Source: Lachnospiraceae bacterium
Lineage (GTDB): Bacteria > Bacillota > Clostridia > Lachnospirales > Lachnospiraceae
Direction: 5' to 3'
Length of the DNA: 35,422 bases
NCBI GenBank assembly: GCA_028724245.1
Contig: JAQYDI010000149.1
Span: 1-35,422, forward strand
Shown: piece by piece, positions 27,162 through 35,422 of the stretch
Position numbering within the stretch: position 1 is the stretch's first letter
How the letters are laid out: each line of letters begins with the position of its first letter
Position numbers and translations under genes: made by a program
The notes under the pieces: model-generated
Told to the model about the DNA's origin: nothing
What the model saw: the letters and a program-made list of their open reading frames with translations, nothing else
Database searches by the model: none

Positions 27162-28973
27162 TCAGTTTTCATCCAGCTTCAGTACGCTCATAAAAGCCTT
27201 CTGCGGGATTTCCACGTTGCCTACCTGACGCATACGCTTTTTGCCTTCCTTCTGTTTCTCCAGGAGCTTTCGCTTACGGCTGATATCACCGCCATAGCAT
27301 TTGGCAAGCACATCCTTTCGCATGGCTTTCACAGTTTCACGGGCAATGATCTTTGTACCGATTGCTGCCTGAATGGGGATTTCAAACAGATGGCGCGGGA
27401 TCTCCTCCTTCAGCTTTTCACACATGCGGCGTCCTCTTTCGTAAGCAGTAGAAGCATGAACGATAAAAGACAGTGCGTCAACTTCTTCTTTATTGATGAG
27501 AATATCCAGTTTAACCAGATCAGCCTGCTCATATCCCTTGATCTCATAATCAAAAGAAGCATAACCTCTGGAACGTGATTTCAATGCGTCAAAGAAATCA
27601 TAGATGATCTCATTCAGCGGCAGTTCATAATGCAGTACCGCACGGGTATCCTCCAGATACTGGGTATCAATGTAAACGCCCCGCCGTTCCTGACACAGTG
27701 TCATAATGGCTCCGATGTACTCGGTTGTTACCATGATCTCCGCGCTGACCACCGGCTCTTCCATATAATCGATCTCCGAAGGATCAGGCATATTAGACGG
27801 ATTGGTCAGCTCGATCATGCTGCCGTCTGTCTTGTGGATATGGTAAACAACACCGGGTGCCGTAGTAACCAGATCCAGATTGTATTCCCGCTCCAGACGC
27901 TCCTGAATGATCTCCAGATGCAGAAGTCCCAGAAAACCGCATCGGAATCCAAATCCCAGAGCAATCGATGTCTCCGGCTCGAAAAACAGAGAGGCGTCAT
28001 TGAGCTGAAGTTTCTCCAGCGCATCCCGCAGGTCATTGTAGCGAGCTCCATCCGCAGGATAAATACCGCAGTATACCATGGATGTAACCTTTTTATAGCC
28101 CGGCAGCGGCTCCGCACAGGGGTGTTCACTGTTGGTAACGGTATCGCCCACGCGGGTGTCCTTCACATTCTTGATACTTGCTGTAATATAGCCTACCATA
28201 CCGGCACTGAGTTCATCACAGGGGATAAACTGACCGGCTCCGAACCAGCCGACTTCCACGGTTTCAAACTCTGCTCCGGTTGCCATCATGCGGATCGGCG
28301 TGCCCTTCTTCACGGTTCCTTCCTTGATCCGGCAGAAAACGATCACACCCTTATAGGGATCATAAAGGGAATCAAAGATCAGCGCCTGAAGAGGTGCTTC
28401 GGGATCTCCCTGAGGGGCCGGAATGTTATGAACGATTGCTTCCAGTACATCCTCGATATTAAGGCCCACCTTGGCGGAAATCCGGGGGGCATCCTGTGCC
28501 TCGATTCCGATCACATCTTCGATCTCATCTGCCACACGCTGAGGATCGGCGCTGGGAAGATCGATCTTATTGATAACCGGAAAAACCTCCAGATCATGAT
28601 CAAGCGCCAGATACACATTGGCTAACGTCTGTGCCTCGATTCCCTGCGCGGCATCCACCACGAGGATTGCTCCGTCACAAGCCGCCAGACTTCTGGAAAC
28701 CTCATAATTGAAATCCACATGTCCGGGTGTATCAATCAAATTGAAAATATATTCTTCCCCGTCCTTTGCCTTGTAAATGGTACGGACAGCCTGGGATTTA
28801 ATGGTAATACCACGTTCCCTCTCCAGATCCATGTTGTCCAGCACCTGATTCTGCATCTCTCTGCTGGTTAACAGGCCGGTCTTCTCAATAATCCGGTCTG
28901 CCAGAGTGGACTTGCCATGGTCGATATGAGCTATAATGCTGAAATTACGTATTTTACTCTGATCAACAGCCAT
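27162..28973 (-). CDS. lepA: Elongation factor 4 (LepA) (603 aa)
   Basis: Ribosome-associated GTPase that back-translocates or remodels stalled ribosomes. G-motifs: [13 protein letters not shown] near residue 15 (P-loop), the Thr-containing switch [26 protein letters not shown], and NKIDLP. The C-terminal domain ends with [20 protein letters not shown]. The start at 28973 ([10 protein letters not shown]) follows AGGAGG. The open frame runs much further upstream to 29162 but lacks LepA-like sequence there. A promoter-like element lies at 29003-29032, so lepA may also be transcribed apart from spoIIP. Confidence 0.97.
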   Translation of the reverse strand: MAVDQSKIRNFSIIAHIDHGKSTLADRIIEKTGLLTSREMQNQVLDNMDLERERGITIKSQAVRTIYKAKDGEEYIFNLIDTPGHVDFNYEVSRSLAACDGAILVVDAAQGIEAQTLANVYLALDHDLEVFPVINKIDLPSADPQRVADEIEDVIGIEAQDAPRISAKVGLNIEDVLEAIVHNIPAPQGDPEAPLQALIFDSLYDPYKGVIVFCRIKEGTVKKGTPIRMMATGAEFETVEVGWFGAGQFIPCDELSAGMVGYITASIKNVKDTRVGDTVTNSEHPCAEPLPGYKKVTSMVYCGIYPADGARYNDLRDALEKLQLNDASLFFEPETSIALGFGFRCGFLGLLHLEIIQERLEREYNLDLVTTAPGVVYHIHKTDGSMIELTNPSNMPDPSEIDYMEEPVVSAEIMVTTEYIGAIMTLCQERRGVYIDTQYLEDTRAVLHYELPLNEIIYDFFDALKSRSRGYASFDYEIKGYEQADLVKLDILINKEEVDALSFIVHASTAYERGRRMCEKLKEEIPRHLFEIPIQAAIGTKIIARETVKAMRKDVLAKCYGGDISRKRKLLEKQKEGKKRMRQVGNVEIPQKAFMSVLKLDEN

Positions 28974-29002
28974 TTTTGTACCTCCTGATTCAGTCGCCAA
29001 CA

Positions 29003-29032
29003 AGTATATCATAGAAAAGCAGGGCACCGCAA
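29003..29032 (-). promoter_or_regulatory. Possible lepA promoter
   Basis: On the minus strand: -35 TTGCGG (29027-29032), an 18-bp spacer, and -10 TATACT (29003-29008) preceded by TGA, an extended -10. The gap between spoIIP and lepA is about 110 bases, which leaves room for a promoter that would let lepA-hemW be expressed outside sporulation. Confidence 0.55.
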
Positions 29033-29082
29033 GCAGTATTTGAGAGGCCGACGCCTTGTTCTCAAGTGCAGATTCATCTGTT

Positions 29083-30372
29083 TTACTGCAGGATGCAGTG
29101 CAGGATTTCAGCAAGTGGTTCCATGGCATTGATTTCCTCCTGCAGAGTGTTGGTTTCCGCACCCACTTCGATCAGTGTGTACCGACCCACCAGGTCCATG
29201 TTGTACCGGTAGGCTTTGAGATAGTTTTTTCTGGTAAAACCGGGATACATCTGTTCGGCTGCCAGTTTCATCTGCAGGGAAAATGCCAGATTGTCCGACA
29301 GATTATCATTTTTTCTCGAAGTCAGCGGCCCGTCGGTGGTCTGACTCATTCCATTAAAAAACATGATCTGAGCCGTTTGTTTTCCGTCAATTTCAGTGAC
29401 CAGATGCGTACCGGGTGCCGAATCCCGGTGCATGTCTATCACAACCTGAATTCCCGGATATTTTTCCAGAAGCTGCTGCACTTTTTCCCTTCCTCTGGAA
29501 TAGGAAGAGCTGTAGGGAAATACTGTTGTATCATGGTACACATTATAACCGTATTTTTCTTCCAGAATCTCCTCCAGAACATTTCCCACACCTGTAATCA
29601 GAGTGTCCGGATCATCCTTGTCCGAATCTTTAAAATACTCGCTGCCATGGGTATGATAGATCAGAATCTGGGGTCCCTCCGTATCCCTGTCTATGGACAG
29701 ATCCTTTTTCAGAAATTCCTCCAGTTTCAGCTGAGAAGGATAAATGGTGGTATTTCCGTGAATCTGGTAAAAATGTTCCGTTACAAAATCAAAGTCTGTC
29801 AGCTGCCCCCAGCTGTACAGCAGCTGATTACCTTCTCTTGCAGCCTGTATATATTCCGAAAATGACATACCTCCCGCAGATGCCTGCAGCGTCTGATTCT
29901 CATCATCCTCTTCCCCTTCTTTCTTTTCACCGTTGCTTTCCTCACCGTTTTTTTCTGCCTCTGCAGCATCTTCTCCGGTTTCTGTATCCGGTTCATTTTT
30001 TACTGTTTCATCCGTTTCTGCTGCGTTCTCACTCGTCTCTGCAGTTCTGTTTTCTTCCTGATTTTCGGAACCGTCTGCTGTCTCCCGTACCGCATTCCCG
30101 TTCGCCGCTTCCTTCCATGTATCATTTTCCAACCGGAGCGCATAAGCCTGCTGCTCCGCCTCCAGCAGCTGCTCTTCTGCAGCCGCATTTTCCCGCAGAG
30201 CAATCCCCGGAGAACGCCATGTCAGAAAATTTTTCAGGCTCTGCAGACTGAAACCGGCCGCCCATTCCGATACGGAAGTTTTTATATGTACCCGGACTGG
30301 AGTATATTTCCAGCCCACTGTCATTATACACATAAGAAATAACACTGCCATCCAGAGTGTACTTTTCCTCAT
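29083..30372 (-). CDS. spoIIP: Stage II sporulation protein P (429 aa)
   Basis: SpoIIP is the peptidoglycan amidase/endopeptidase of the mother-cell engulfment machine, working with SpoIID and SpoIIM. The N-terminus has a membrane anchor ([16 protein letters not shown], residues 6-21). Residues ~95-165 form a low-complexity Glu/Asn/Thr/Ala linker ([19 protein letters not shown] and so on). The catalytic domain starts near residue 170; [12 protein letters not shown] and [14 protein letters not shown] carry the conserved histidines, followed by [10 protein letters not shown]. The C-terminal [23 protein letters not shown] text ([19 protein letters not shown]) is diagnostic. It follows gpr by 30 bases, as in other Clostridia. 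Confidence 0.95.
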   Translation of the reverse strand: MRKSTLWMAVLFLMCIMTVGWKYTPVRVHIKTSVSEWAAGFSLQSLKNFLTWRSPGIALRENAAAEEQLLEAEQQAYALRLENDTWKEAANGNAVRETADGSENQEENRTAETSENAAETDETVKNEPDTETGEDAAEAEKNGEESNGEKKEGEEDDENQTLQASAGGMSFSEYIQAAREGNQLLYSWGQLTDFDFVTEHFYQIHGNTTIYPSQLKLEEFLKKDLSIDRDTEGPQILIYHTHGSEYFKDSDKDDPDTLITGVGNVLEEILEEKYGYNVYHDTTVFPYSSSYSRGREKVQQLLEKYPGIQVVIDMHRDSAPGTHLVTEIDGKQTAQIMFFNGMSQTTDGPLTSRKNDNLSDNLAFSLQMKLAAEQMYPGFTRKNYLKAYRYNMDLVGRYTLIEVGAETNTLQEEINAMEPLAEILHCILQ

Positions 30373-30402
30373 TCCTCACATCGCCCACCCTTTCATATTA
30401 CT

Positions 30403-31536
30403 TTATGCCTGTGGGGAGGAATTCATACCCGAAAAAGCCTGATTGATTGCTTCCGATAAAGTAAATGACAGTCTTTTTTCCAATTCATCCACATCCTTCA
30501 CCGTCACATACAGCGGACGTGCCTTTTTTTCCAGAAGTTCCCGAAACAGTTCATGCTGTTCCCTGCTGCTTAACTGCTTTAAGAATCCGGCTTCGCCATC
30601 CATATGCTCCTGCCGGAGTGCACTGCGTACAGCCTCCACTGTTTCATATACTATGGCTGCTGCTTCCACAACCATGGGAATGCCTACCGCAACAACCGGT
30701 ATGCCAATCACCTCCCGGCTGATCTCCTGCCGGTAATTACCAATGCCGGATCCCGGTGAGATTCCGGTATCTGTCAGCTGAATCGTCGTTCCCAGACGGG
30801 TCACGCTCCTTGCTGCCAGCGCATCCACCACTACCAGCGCATCCGGTTTGAATTCTCCCGTTACTCCCGCCAGAATCCCGGCCGTTTCCAGACCGGTCTG
30901 CGCCATCACTCCGGGGGACATGGCGCAGATTTGAATCCCGGAAGTATCTTCCTCTTCCCCCTGATGCCCCTGAAGATGGCGGTTCACAGCCACATGACTG
31001 ACCGTATCCGGCCCCAGCGCATCAGGCGAAGCCTCCGGATTGCCAAGTCCCGCCACAAAAACAGTCTTTACCCCATCCGGCAGAAGCTTCCTGAGCCAGC
31101 CGGCCACTTCATCCACCGCTTCCCGATGAATCCCGCCGTCATCCGCCTTCAGTCCTTCCGAATAAATCGTCACATACCGCCCCCGTTTCCGTCCAAGCCG
31201 TCTTTCCTGCGCCTCTGTCTCCACCCGGATCTCCGTAATCTCCAGCCCGTTCCTCTCAGACTCCCGCACAAACAGATCATCCCCGCCCAAACCATTTCCG
31301 CCGGCACCCCGCCCGCCCCCGTCAGGCCCCTCACCCGGAAGCACTGCCGCTTCCAGCAGCAGATCACTGCGCAGACCCGCCCACAGCTCCCGCAGAACAG
31401 CATCCCCTGCAAGATCATCTGCAGCACCAGAACCGCCACCAAAATCATCAACACCGGAAACAGCACCGGCAGCATCACCCATCCCATGACCGAATACCTC
31501 ACGCATCCCATAACCAGGCTCTTCACCACTCATCAT
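30403..31536 (-). CDS. gpr: Germination protease GPR with a long glycine-rich N-terminus (377 aa)
   Basis: GPR (family A25) degrades small acid-soluble spore proteins at germination and is made as a zymogen that removes its own N-terminal propeptide. Aspartate-containing motifs are conserved: GLGNPEASPDALGPDTV, and VVVDALAARSVTRLGTTIQLTDTGISPGSG, with GNYRQEISREVIGIPVVAVGIP. The family-typical RSDLLLEA starts only at residue 56; in Bacillus the matching RTDLAVEA lies about 15 residues in. The ~55-residue extension is rich in Gly, Asp and Ala, and a second glycine-rich insertion (about residues 66-85) follows. The start at 31536 has AGGAGG at good spacing. The 5' part is GC-rich, which could indicate expansion by repeat slippage. 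Confidence 0.93.
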   Translation of the reverse strand: MMSGEEPGYGMREVFGHGMGDAAGAVSGVDDFGGGSGAADDLAGDAVLRELWAGLRSDLLLEAAVLPGEGPDGGGRGAGGNGLGGDDLFVRESERNGLEITEIRVETEAQERRLGRKRGRYVTIYSEGLKADDGGIHREAVDEVAGWLRKLLPDGVKTVFVAGLGNPEASPDALGPDTVSHVAVNRHLQGHQGEEEDTSGIQICAMSPGVMAQTGLETAGILAGVTGEFKPDALVVVDALAARSVTRLGTTIQLTDTGISPGSGIGNYRQEISREVIGIPVVAVGIPMVVEAAAIVYETVEAVRSALRQEHMDGEAGFLKQLSSREQHELFRELLEKKARPLYVTVKDVDELEKRLSFTLSEAINQAFSGMNSSPQA

Positions 31537-31556
31537 ATAAGCACCTCCTCACATAT

Positions 31557-31663
31557 ACAGTTCGCCCTTCATCCGCGGATATGGAGAGAACCTGCGCGGC
31601 ATCATGAGGGATACATCCTGTGATGCCTCACCACCCCCAAATATCCGCCGAAGACCGAACTGT
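31557..31663. other. Folded 107-bp element upstream of gpr
   Basis: The outer stem ACAGTTCG (31557-31564) pairs with CGAACTGT (31656-31663). A second stem CGGATAT/ATATCCG and an inner hairpin (GCATCA/TGATGC enclosing GGAT/ATCC) nest inside it. On the minus strand it occupies the ~20-130 bases before the gpr start, so it could be a structured leader or a repeat element. No promoter could be confidently placed next to it; gpr is usually sigma-G dependent. Confidence 0.6.
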
Positions 31664-31695
31664 AATATTTTCTGCTCTTTTTCTTAAAATATGTA

Positions 31696-31724
31696 TTGAC
31701 AAAAGATTAAGAATCCGATAAACT
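31696..31724 (+). promoter_or_regulatory. rpsT promoter
   Basis: -35 TTGACA (31696-31701), a 17-bp spacer, and -10 TAAACT (31719-31724). It is a strong consensus -35 with a good -10, as expected for a ribosomal protein gene. The leader to the rpsT start is about 80 bases. Confidence 0.8.
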
Positions 31725-31810
31725 ACATAGGTATGTTAATAAGGAGATTTCCCCTATCCGGTAATTTTCTGATTGATATATTTATTTTCTCATGATAGGA
31801 GGTGTCCAGA

Positions 31811-32074
31811 TTGGCTAATATCAAATCCGCAAAGAAGAGAGTTTTAGTTAGCAGAAGAAACGCTGAAAGAAACAAAGCAATCCGTACAGGTGTTAAGACT
31901 GCTATCAAAAAAGTAGATGCTGCTGTTGCTGCAGGCAACAAGGAAGCTGCACAGGCTGCATTAATCAATGCTACTTCCGTAATCGACAAAGCCTGCACCA
32001 AGGGTGTATACCACAAGAACAATGCATCCAGAAAGGTATCCAGACTTGCTAAAGCCGTTAACGGTATCGCTTAA
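31811..32074 (+). CDS. rpsT: Small ribosomal subunit protein bS20 (87 aa)
   Basis: bS20 is an early-assembly protein of the 30S body that binds 16S rRNA. The protein (MANIKSAKKRVLVSRRN, then KTAIKKVDAAVAAGNKEAAQAALINA and CTKGVYHKNNASRKVSRLAKAV) is a close match and has the normal length. The start codon is TTG at 31811, with AGGAGG at 31797-31802 giving good spacing. The in-frame GTG at 31802 overlaps the ribosome site and is rejected. A TTG start is also found in E. coli rpsT, where it takes part in S20 autoregulation; whether that holds here is untested. Confidence 0.96.
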   Translation: MANIKSAKKRVLVSRRNAERNKAIRTGVKTAIKKVDAAVAAGNKEAAQAALINATSVIDKACTKGVYHKNNASRKVSRLAKAVNGIA

Positions 32075-32108
32075 TTTTACAGCGAATGCGTAACATCATC
32101 AGATGTTA

Positions 32109-32151
32109 AACATAAAAAAACCTGTCTATGATTGACAGGTTTTTTTATGTT
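32109..32151. terminator. Bidirectional terminator between rpsT and the phosphodiesterase gene
   Basis: An 18-bp perfect stem (AACATAAAAAAACCTGTC, 32109-32126, with its complement at 32134-32151) has a 7-base loop. The A-run and T-run make it a good rho-independent terminator on both strands, ending rpsT (+) and the YfcE-like gene (-). Confidence 0.92.
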
Positions 32152-32161
32152 TCATAACTGT

Positions 32162-32704
32162 TTAAAGTTTACAGGCCATAATTTCCTCCCCGTTCAGATT
32201 GCGGATGGAAAACCGGCCGTCTTCATACACCATATAGCTGTGCTGATTGCCGTTTTTCGGTATGGATACGGAGCCGGGATTGATATACATGAAATCCCCG
32301 CAGTCCTCCATGGCCTGTACATGTGTATGTCCGTGAATCAGCAGATCTCCCTTTTTCAGCATGGGAAGATGCTCTTTGTTGTAAACATGTCCGTGTGTGA
32401 TAAAAAACATACGGCCTGCTTCAAACATGACCATATAATCGGCCAGTACCGGAAATTCAAGAACCATCTGGTCCACTTCCGCTTCACAGTTTCCGCGGAC
32501 ACACAGCAGTTCCTCCTTGATTCCGTTCAGCATGGCAATGACCTGTTTCGGCGCATATTCCTCCGGAAGATCATTACGCGGTCCGTGATACAGCAGATCC
32601 CCCAGCAGAATCATCTTCTCCGGCTTCTCCGCCTCATATCGTTCCAGAAGCTTCCTGCAGTAATACGCAGAACCATGGATATCCGATGCAAACATAATTT
32701 TCAT
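32162..32704 (-). CDS. YfcE-like metallophosphodiesterase (180 aa)
   Basis: Small metallophosphoesterase of the YfcE/MJ0936 group, which hydrolyses phosphodiesters in vitro with two metal ions. All five motifs are present: ASDIHGS, GDLLYHGP, RGNCEAE, THGHVY and HGHTHVQ. The usual length is about 160-185 aa. The start at 32704 follows GGAGG. It ends against the shared terminator and lies 38 bases after the threonine aldolase gene. The natural substrate is unknown. Confidence 0.92.
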   Translation of the reverse strand: MKIMFASDIHGSAYYCRKLLERYEAEKPEKMILLGDLLYHGPRNDLPEEYAPKQVIAMLNGIKEELLCVRGNCEAEVDQMVLEFPVLADYMVMFEAGRMFFITHGHVYNKEHLPMLKKGDLLIHGHTHVQAMEDCGDFMYINPGSVSIPKNGNQHSYMVYEDGRFSIRNLNGEEIMACKL

Positions 32705-32742
32705 CTGTTTTTCCTCCCCGTCGGTTTTTCAATCAATTTCTG

Positions 32743-33768
32743 TCAGTTTTTTCTGCGGATCGCATCCGTCAGTTTCTGAACCTGTTCTTCTCTCGTTGCC
32801 CATGAAGTTACAAACCGGATGATCTGATTACTGTCATCGGCAGGTTCCCAGATTTCAAACGAAAAATCCTTCTGCAGCCGTCTGACCGTCTCATTGTCAA
32901 CTACCGGGAAAATCTGATTGGAAACCGGTCTTGTCAGGAAAGGAAAACCGGCTGCTACACAGGCGTCCTTAATCTGCTCTGCCATCTCATTGGCGTGCTC
33001 TGCCAGCTGAAAATACAGACGGTCACGGAAAAGCGTTTCAAACTGCATGCCCAGTACAAAACCTTTAGCATTCATTGCGCCATGGTGCTTCATATAAAAC
33101 CGGAAGTCCTTCTGGATCAGGCTGTTGGATATGACAACCGCTTCTCCTGCCAGCGCTCCGTTTTTCGTTCCGCCGATGGTAAATACATCCGTCAGCCATG
33201 CCAGATCACGCAGCGTCAGATCATTCGCTGAACTGGTCAGTGCCGAGCCCAGTCTTGCTCCGTCCAGAAACAGAAGCAGGCCGTATTCGTTGCATACCTC
33301 ACGGATTGCCGTCAGTTCCTGCTTTGTATAAACAGAACCAATCTCTGTCGTATCGGAAATATAGACCGCAGCAGGACGAACCATGTGTTCTGTCGTATGG
33401 AACTGTACAGCCTCACGGATATCATCCGGCGTCAGTTTCCCGTCCTCGCCGGGCATCTCCAGAACTTTATGTCCGCAGCCCTCAATTGCACCCGTTTCAT
33501 GGGTATTGATATGAGATCGCTCCGTGGCAATCACTGCCTCAAAAGGACGCAGCATAGCAGACAGAACTGTCAGATTGGTCTGCGTTCCCCCGTTCAGGAA
33601 ATGGATATCCACCTCCACATTGCCGATATAGGAACGGATCAGATCAGAAGCCGCCTTGCAGTGTCTGTCCAGCCCGTATCCTTCATTCTGCTCATAGCAG
33701 TGTTCTGCCAGATTTTTTAAAATCAGCGGATGCGCACATTCGCTGTAATCATTCATAAAACTAATCAT
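32743..33768 (-). CDS. Low-specificity threonine aldolase family protein (341 aa)
   Basis: PLP enzyme of the beta-eliminating/threonine-aldolase type, cleaving L-threonine or allo-threonine to glycine and acetaldehyde. Seen: the substrate/cofactor segment FLNGGTQTNLTVLS near residue 57, LFLDGARLGSAL (Asp169 region), and the PLP lysine in FTIGGTKNGAL (Lys202). The length is typical. AAAGGAG precedes the ATG at 33768, and the promoter is at 33802-33830. It diverges from the nicotinate phosphoribosyltransferase gene. Confidence 0.93.
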   Translation of the reverse strand: MISFMNDYSECAHPLILKNLAEHCYEQNEGYGLDRHCKAASDLIRSYIGNVEVDIHFLNGGTQTNLTVLSAMLRPFEAVIATERSHINTHETGAIEGCGHKVLEMPGEDGKLTPDDIREAVQFHTTEHMVRPAAVYISDTTEIGSVYTKQELTAIREVCNEYGLLLFLDGARLGSALTSSANDLTLRDLAWLTDVFTIGGTKNGALAGEAVVISNSLIQKDFRFYMKHHGAMNAKGFVLGMQFETLFRDRLYFQLAEHANEMAEQIKDACVAAGFPFLTRPVSNQIFPVVDNETVRRLQKDFSFEIWEPADDSNQIIRFVTSWATREEQVQKLTDAIRRKN

Positions 33769-33801
33769 TTGAGTCCTGACTCCTTTATCGAAACTTCTTT
33801 A

Positions 33802-33830
33802 ACTATATCTTTTCATACACAAAAAGTCAA
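33802..33830 (-). promoter_or_regulatory. Promoter of the threonine aldolase gene
   Basis: On the minus strand: -35 TTGACT (33825-33830), a 17-bp spacer, and -10 TATAGT (33802-33807). A short palindrome, CCGGAAA/TTTCCGG (33831-33847), abuts the -35 and could be an operator. Confidence 0.7.
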
Positions 33831-33877
33831 CCGGAAACGCCTTTCCGGTCACGTAAAAGATAAAGTGACATGACAAG

Positions 33878-33906
33878 TTGATTTTTCTATGAAATGGTGA
33901 TAATAT
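33878..33906 (+). promoter_or_regulatory. Promoter of the nicotinate phosphoribosyltransferase gene
   Basis: -35 TTGATT (33878-33883), a 17-bp spacer, and -10 TAATAT (33901-33906) preceded by TGA, an extended -10. The ~57-base leader includes TTTGTG/CACAAA (a 6-bp hairpin), which might be an operator or nothing. Confidence 0.7.
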
Positions 33907-33969
33907 TAGCGTAATTAATGGCAATTTGTGCATTAACACAAAAGCGATGCAGAAAAGAGAGGAATTTTT

Positions 33970-35422
33970 ATGAATACTGAAGGCAATAAAAGAAATCTGA
34001 CCATGCTGATGGATTTCTATGAACTTACCATGGCCAATGGCTATTATGTTAAAGGCTTTAAAGATAAATGGGCGGTTTTCGATATGTTTTACCGGAGCAA
34101 CCCCGATAACGGCGGTTTCGTAATCAGTGCCGGACTGGAGCAGTTCATTGATTACATTGAAAATCTGAAATTCACCGACGAGGATATTGATTATCTCCGT
34201 TCCAGAGATATGTTTGATGAAGGTTTTCTGGATTATCTGCGGAATTTCCACTTCCGCGGAACCATCGAAGCCGTTCCGGAAGGAACCATCGTATATCCCT
34301 ACATGCCCATCGTGACCGTAACGGCGCCTGTGATCGATGCGCAGCTGATTGAAACCATGCTGCTGCTGACGCTGAACCATCAGTCTCTGATTGCCACCAA
34401 AGCCAACCGTATCTGCAGACAGGCCGGAAGCAGCGTGGTGATGGAATTCGGCGCACGACGCGCTCAGGGGCCTGATGCAGCCATTCTCGGTGCAAGAGCC
34501 TGCTATATCGGCGGAGCAGGGGCTACGGCTACCGTTGCTGCCGATCAGCTGTACGGTGTGAAAGCTGTGGGAACCATGGCCCATTCCTGGGTACAGTTTT
34601 TTGATTCCGAATATGAAGCATTTAGAGCATATGCGGAAATCTATCCCACCGACTGCACACTGCTGATCGATACTTATGATATTATGGACAGCGGTGTTGT
34701 CAATGCGGTCCGCGTTGCCAAAGAAGTTCTGGAGCCTGCCGGCCACCGTCTGAAAGGAGTCCGCATCGACAGCGGAGATCTGGCGTATTTTTCCAAAAAG
34801 CTGCGTGTATATCTGGATGAACACGGCTGTGAAGACTGCAATATCGTAGTTTCCAACAGTATCGATGAATGGCTGATCTCCTCCCTGAACCAGCAGGGGG
34901 CAAAGATCAATTCCTACGGTGTGGGTGAGCGCATGATCACCGCCAAATCCGATCCCGTATTCGGCGGTGTGTACAAGCTGGCGGCAGTCCGTCAGGATGA
35001 TGGAAGCTATATCCCCCGCATCAAAATTTCCGAAAATCCGGAAAAGATCACCAACCCCGGCAAAAAGATTCTGTGGCGTATTTATGACAATGAAACCCGC
35101 CACGGCATCTGCGATGTTCTGACACTGGATGATGAAGAGATCAAGGACGGTGTTCCTTTTGACGTGAAGTATCCTACCAAACCCTGGAAGGATATTACCC
35201 TGACCAATTTTCATGCAGAAAAACTGCAGGTAACCATTTTCGAGGACGGAAAACTGGTTTATGAAAAACCTTCCCTTCAGCAAATCCGCGAATACGTTCA
35301 GAAACAGCTTCGTGATACGGTCTGGATCGAGGAACAGCGTCTGCAGAATCCGCATATCCACTATACCGATCTGTCTGTAAAGCTGTATCAGCTGAAAGAA
35401 GATCTGCTGGAGAACAATCATA
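33970..35422 (+). CDS. pncB: Nicotinate phosphoribosyltransferase (3' end cut by window)
   Basis: Converts nicotinate and PRPP to nicotinate mononucleotide in NAD salvage. Translation from the ATG at 33970 (after GAGAGGA) runs without stop to the window end, giving 484 codons. Diagnostic regions: LTMLMDFYELTMANGYY at the start, the nicotinate-binding MEFGARRAQGPDAAILGARA, VGTMAHSWVQFF with the phosphorylated histidine position, and RIDSGDLAYFSKK (PRPP site). The family is about 480-490 aa long, so only the last few residues should be missing. The minus-strand long frame across this region is a shadow. Confidence 0.94.
   Translation, partial: MNTEGNKRNLTMLMDFYELTMANGYYVKGFKDKWAVFDMFYRSNPDNGGFVISAGLEQFIDYIENLKFTDEDIDYLRSRDMFDEGFLDYLRNFHFRGTIEAVPEGTIVYPYMPIVTVTAPVIDAQLIETMLLLTLNHQSLIATKANRICRQAGSSVVMEFGARRAQGPDAAILGARACYIGGAGATATVAADQLYGVKAVGTMAHSWVQFFDSEYEAFRAYAEIYPTDCTLLIDTYDIMDSGVVNAVRVAKEVLEPAGHRLKGVRIDSGDLAYFSKKLRVYLDEHGCEDCNIVVSNSIDEWLISSLNQQGAKINSYGVGERMITAKSDPVFGGVYKLAAVRQDDGSYIPRIKISENPEKITNPGKKILWRIYDNETRHGICDVLTLDDEEIKDGVPFDVKYPTKPWKDITLTNFHAEKLQVTIFEDGKLVYEKPSLQQIREYVQKQLRDTVWIEEQRLQNPHIHYTDLSVKLYQLKEDLLENNH

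Noticed and set aside
27162..29162. A longer LepA starting at 29162
   Set aside because: The extra N-terminal sequence is not LepA-like, overlaps the end of spoIIP and contains a promoter-like element; the AGGAGG at 28981-28986 fixes the start at 28973.
33799..35421. A 540-codon open frame on the minus strand
   Set aside because: It is the shadow of pncB; the plus strand gives a clear nicotinate phosphoribosyltransferase with a promoter and ribosome site, and the minus frame has no family likeness.

Overview
The window looks like chromosomal DNA of a spore-forming Gram-positive anaerobe of the Clostridia, most likely Lachnospiraceae. The reasons are the sporulation genes spoIIP and gpr, the Clostridia-type order rpsT / gpr-spoIIP-lepA-hemW, strong AGGAGG ribosome sites, sigma-A-type promoters with TTTACT, TTGACA or TTGAAA and TATAAT-like boxes, and a PyrK/PyrD type 1B system. 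No tRNA or rRNA gene, CRISPR array, prophage or recognisable transposase was found. The family placement is inference; no database was consulted.

Layout. (1) 1-2.6 kb: the 3'-truncated rlmH (-), a small membrane protein with a serine/asparagine repeat (+), and a PHP-domain phosphoesterase (-). (2) 2.58-4.43 kb: an unrecognised 510-residue gene enclosed by 77-bp inverted repeats (71/77 identical). Its promoter lies just outside the left repeat and a bidirectional terminator just outside the right one. (3) 4.4-11.7 kb (-): pyrE, two small membrane proteins, an M29 aminopeptidase and purE-purM-purN-purD, all co-oriented. purD is broken by an apparent one-base deletion. (4) 11.7-12.2 kb: an intergenic region with the pyrE promoter and two large folded elements. 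(5) 12.2-18.5 kb (-): a complete F1Fo ATP synthase operon atpBEFHAGDC. (6) 18.5-19.7 kb: a divergent LysR regulator. (7) 19.7-31.5 kb (-): a continuous co-directional run gpr-spoIIP-lepA-hemW, an SCP2-like protein, an iron alcohol dehydrogenase, an aldehyde dehydrogenase, then pyrC-pyrK-pyrD. (8) 31.6-35.4 kb: rpsT (+), a YfcE-like phosphodiesterase and a threonine aldolase (-), and a nicotinate phosphoribosyltransferase (+) that runs off the window end.

How the genes work together: PyrC, PyrD/PyrK and PyrE are three of the steps to UMP, and PurD, PurN, PurM and PurE are early and middle steps to IMP. PyrE and PncB use PRPP, and the ATP synthase links the membrane gradient to the ATP these pathways consume. 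SpoIIP and GPR act in engulfment and in spore germination.

The best candidates for something undescribed are the inverted-repeat-enclosed gene at 2.6-4.4 kb and the three folded intergenic elements near 11.8, 12.1 and 31.6 kb. In the first, the predicted mRNA could pair end to end, or the segment could invert relative to its promoter.
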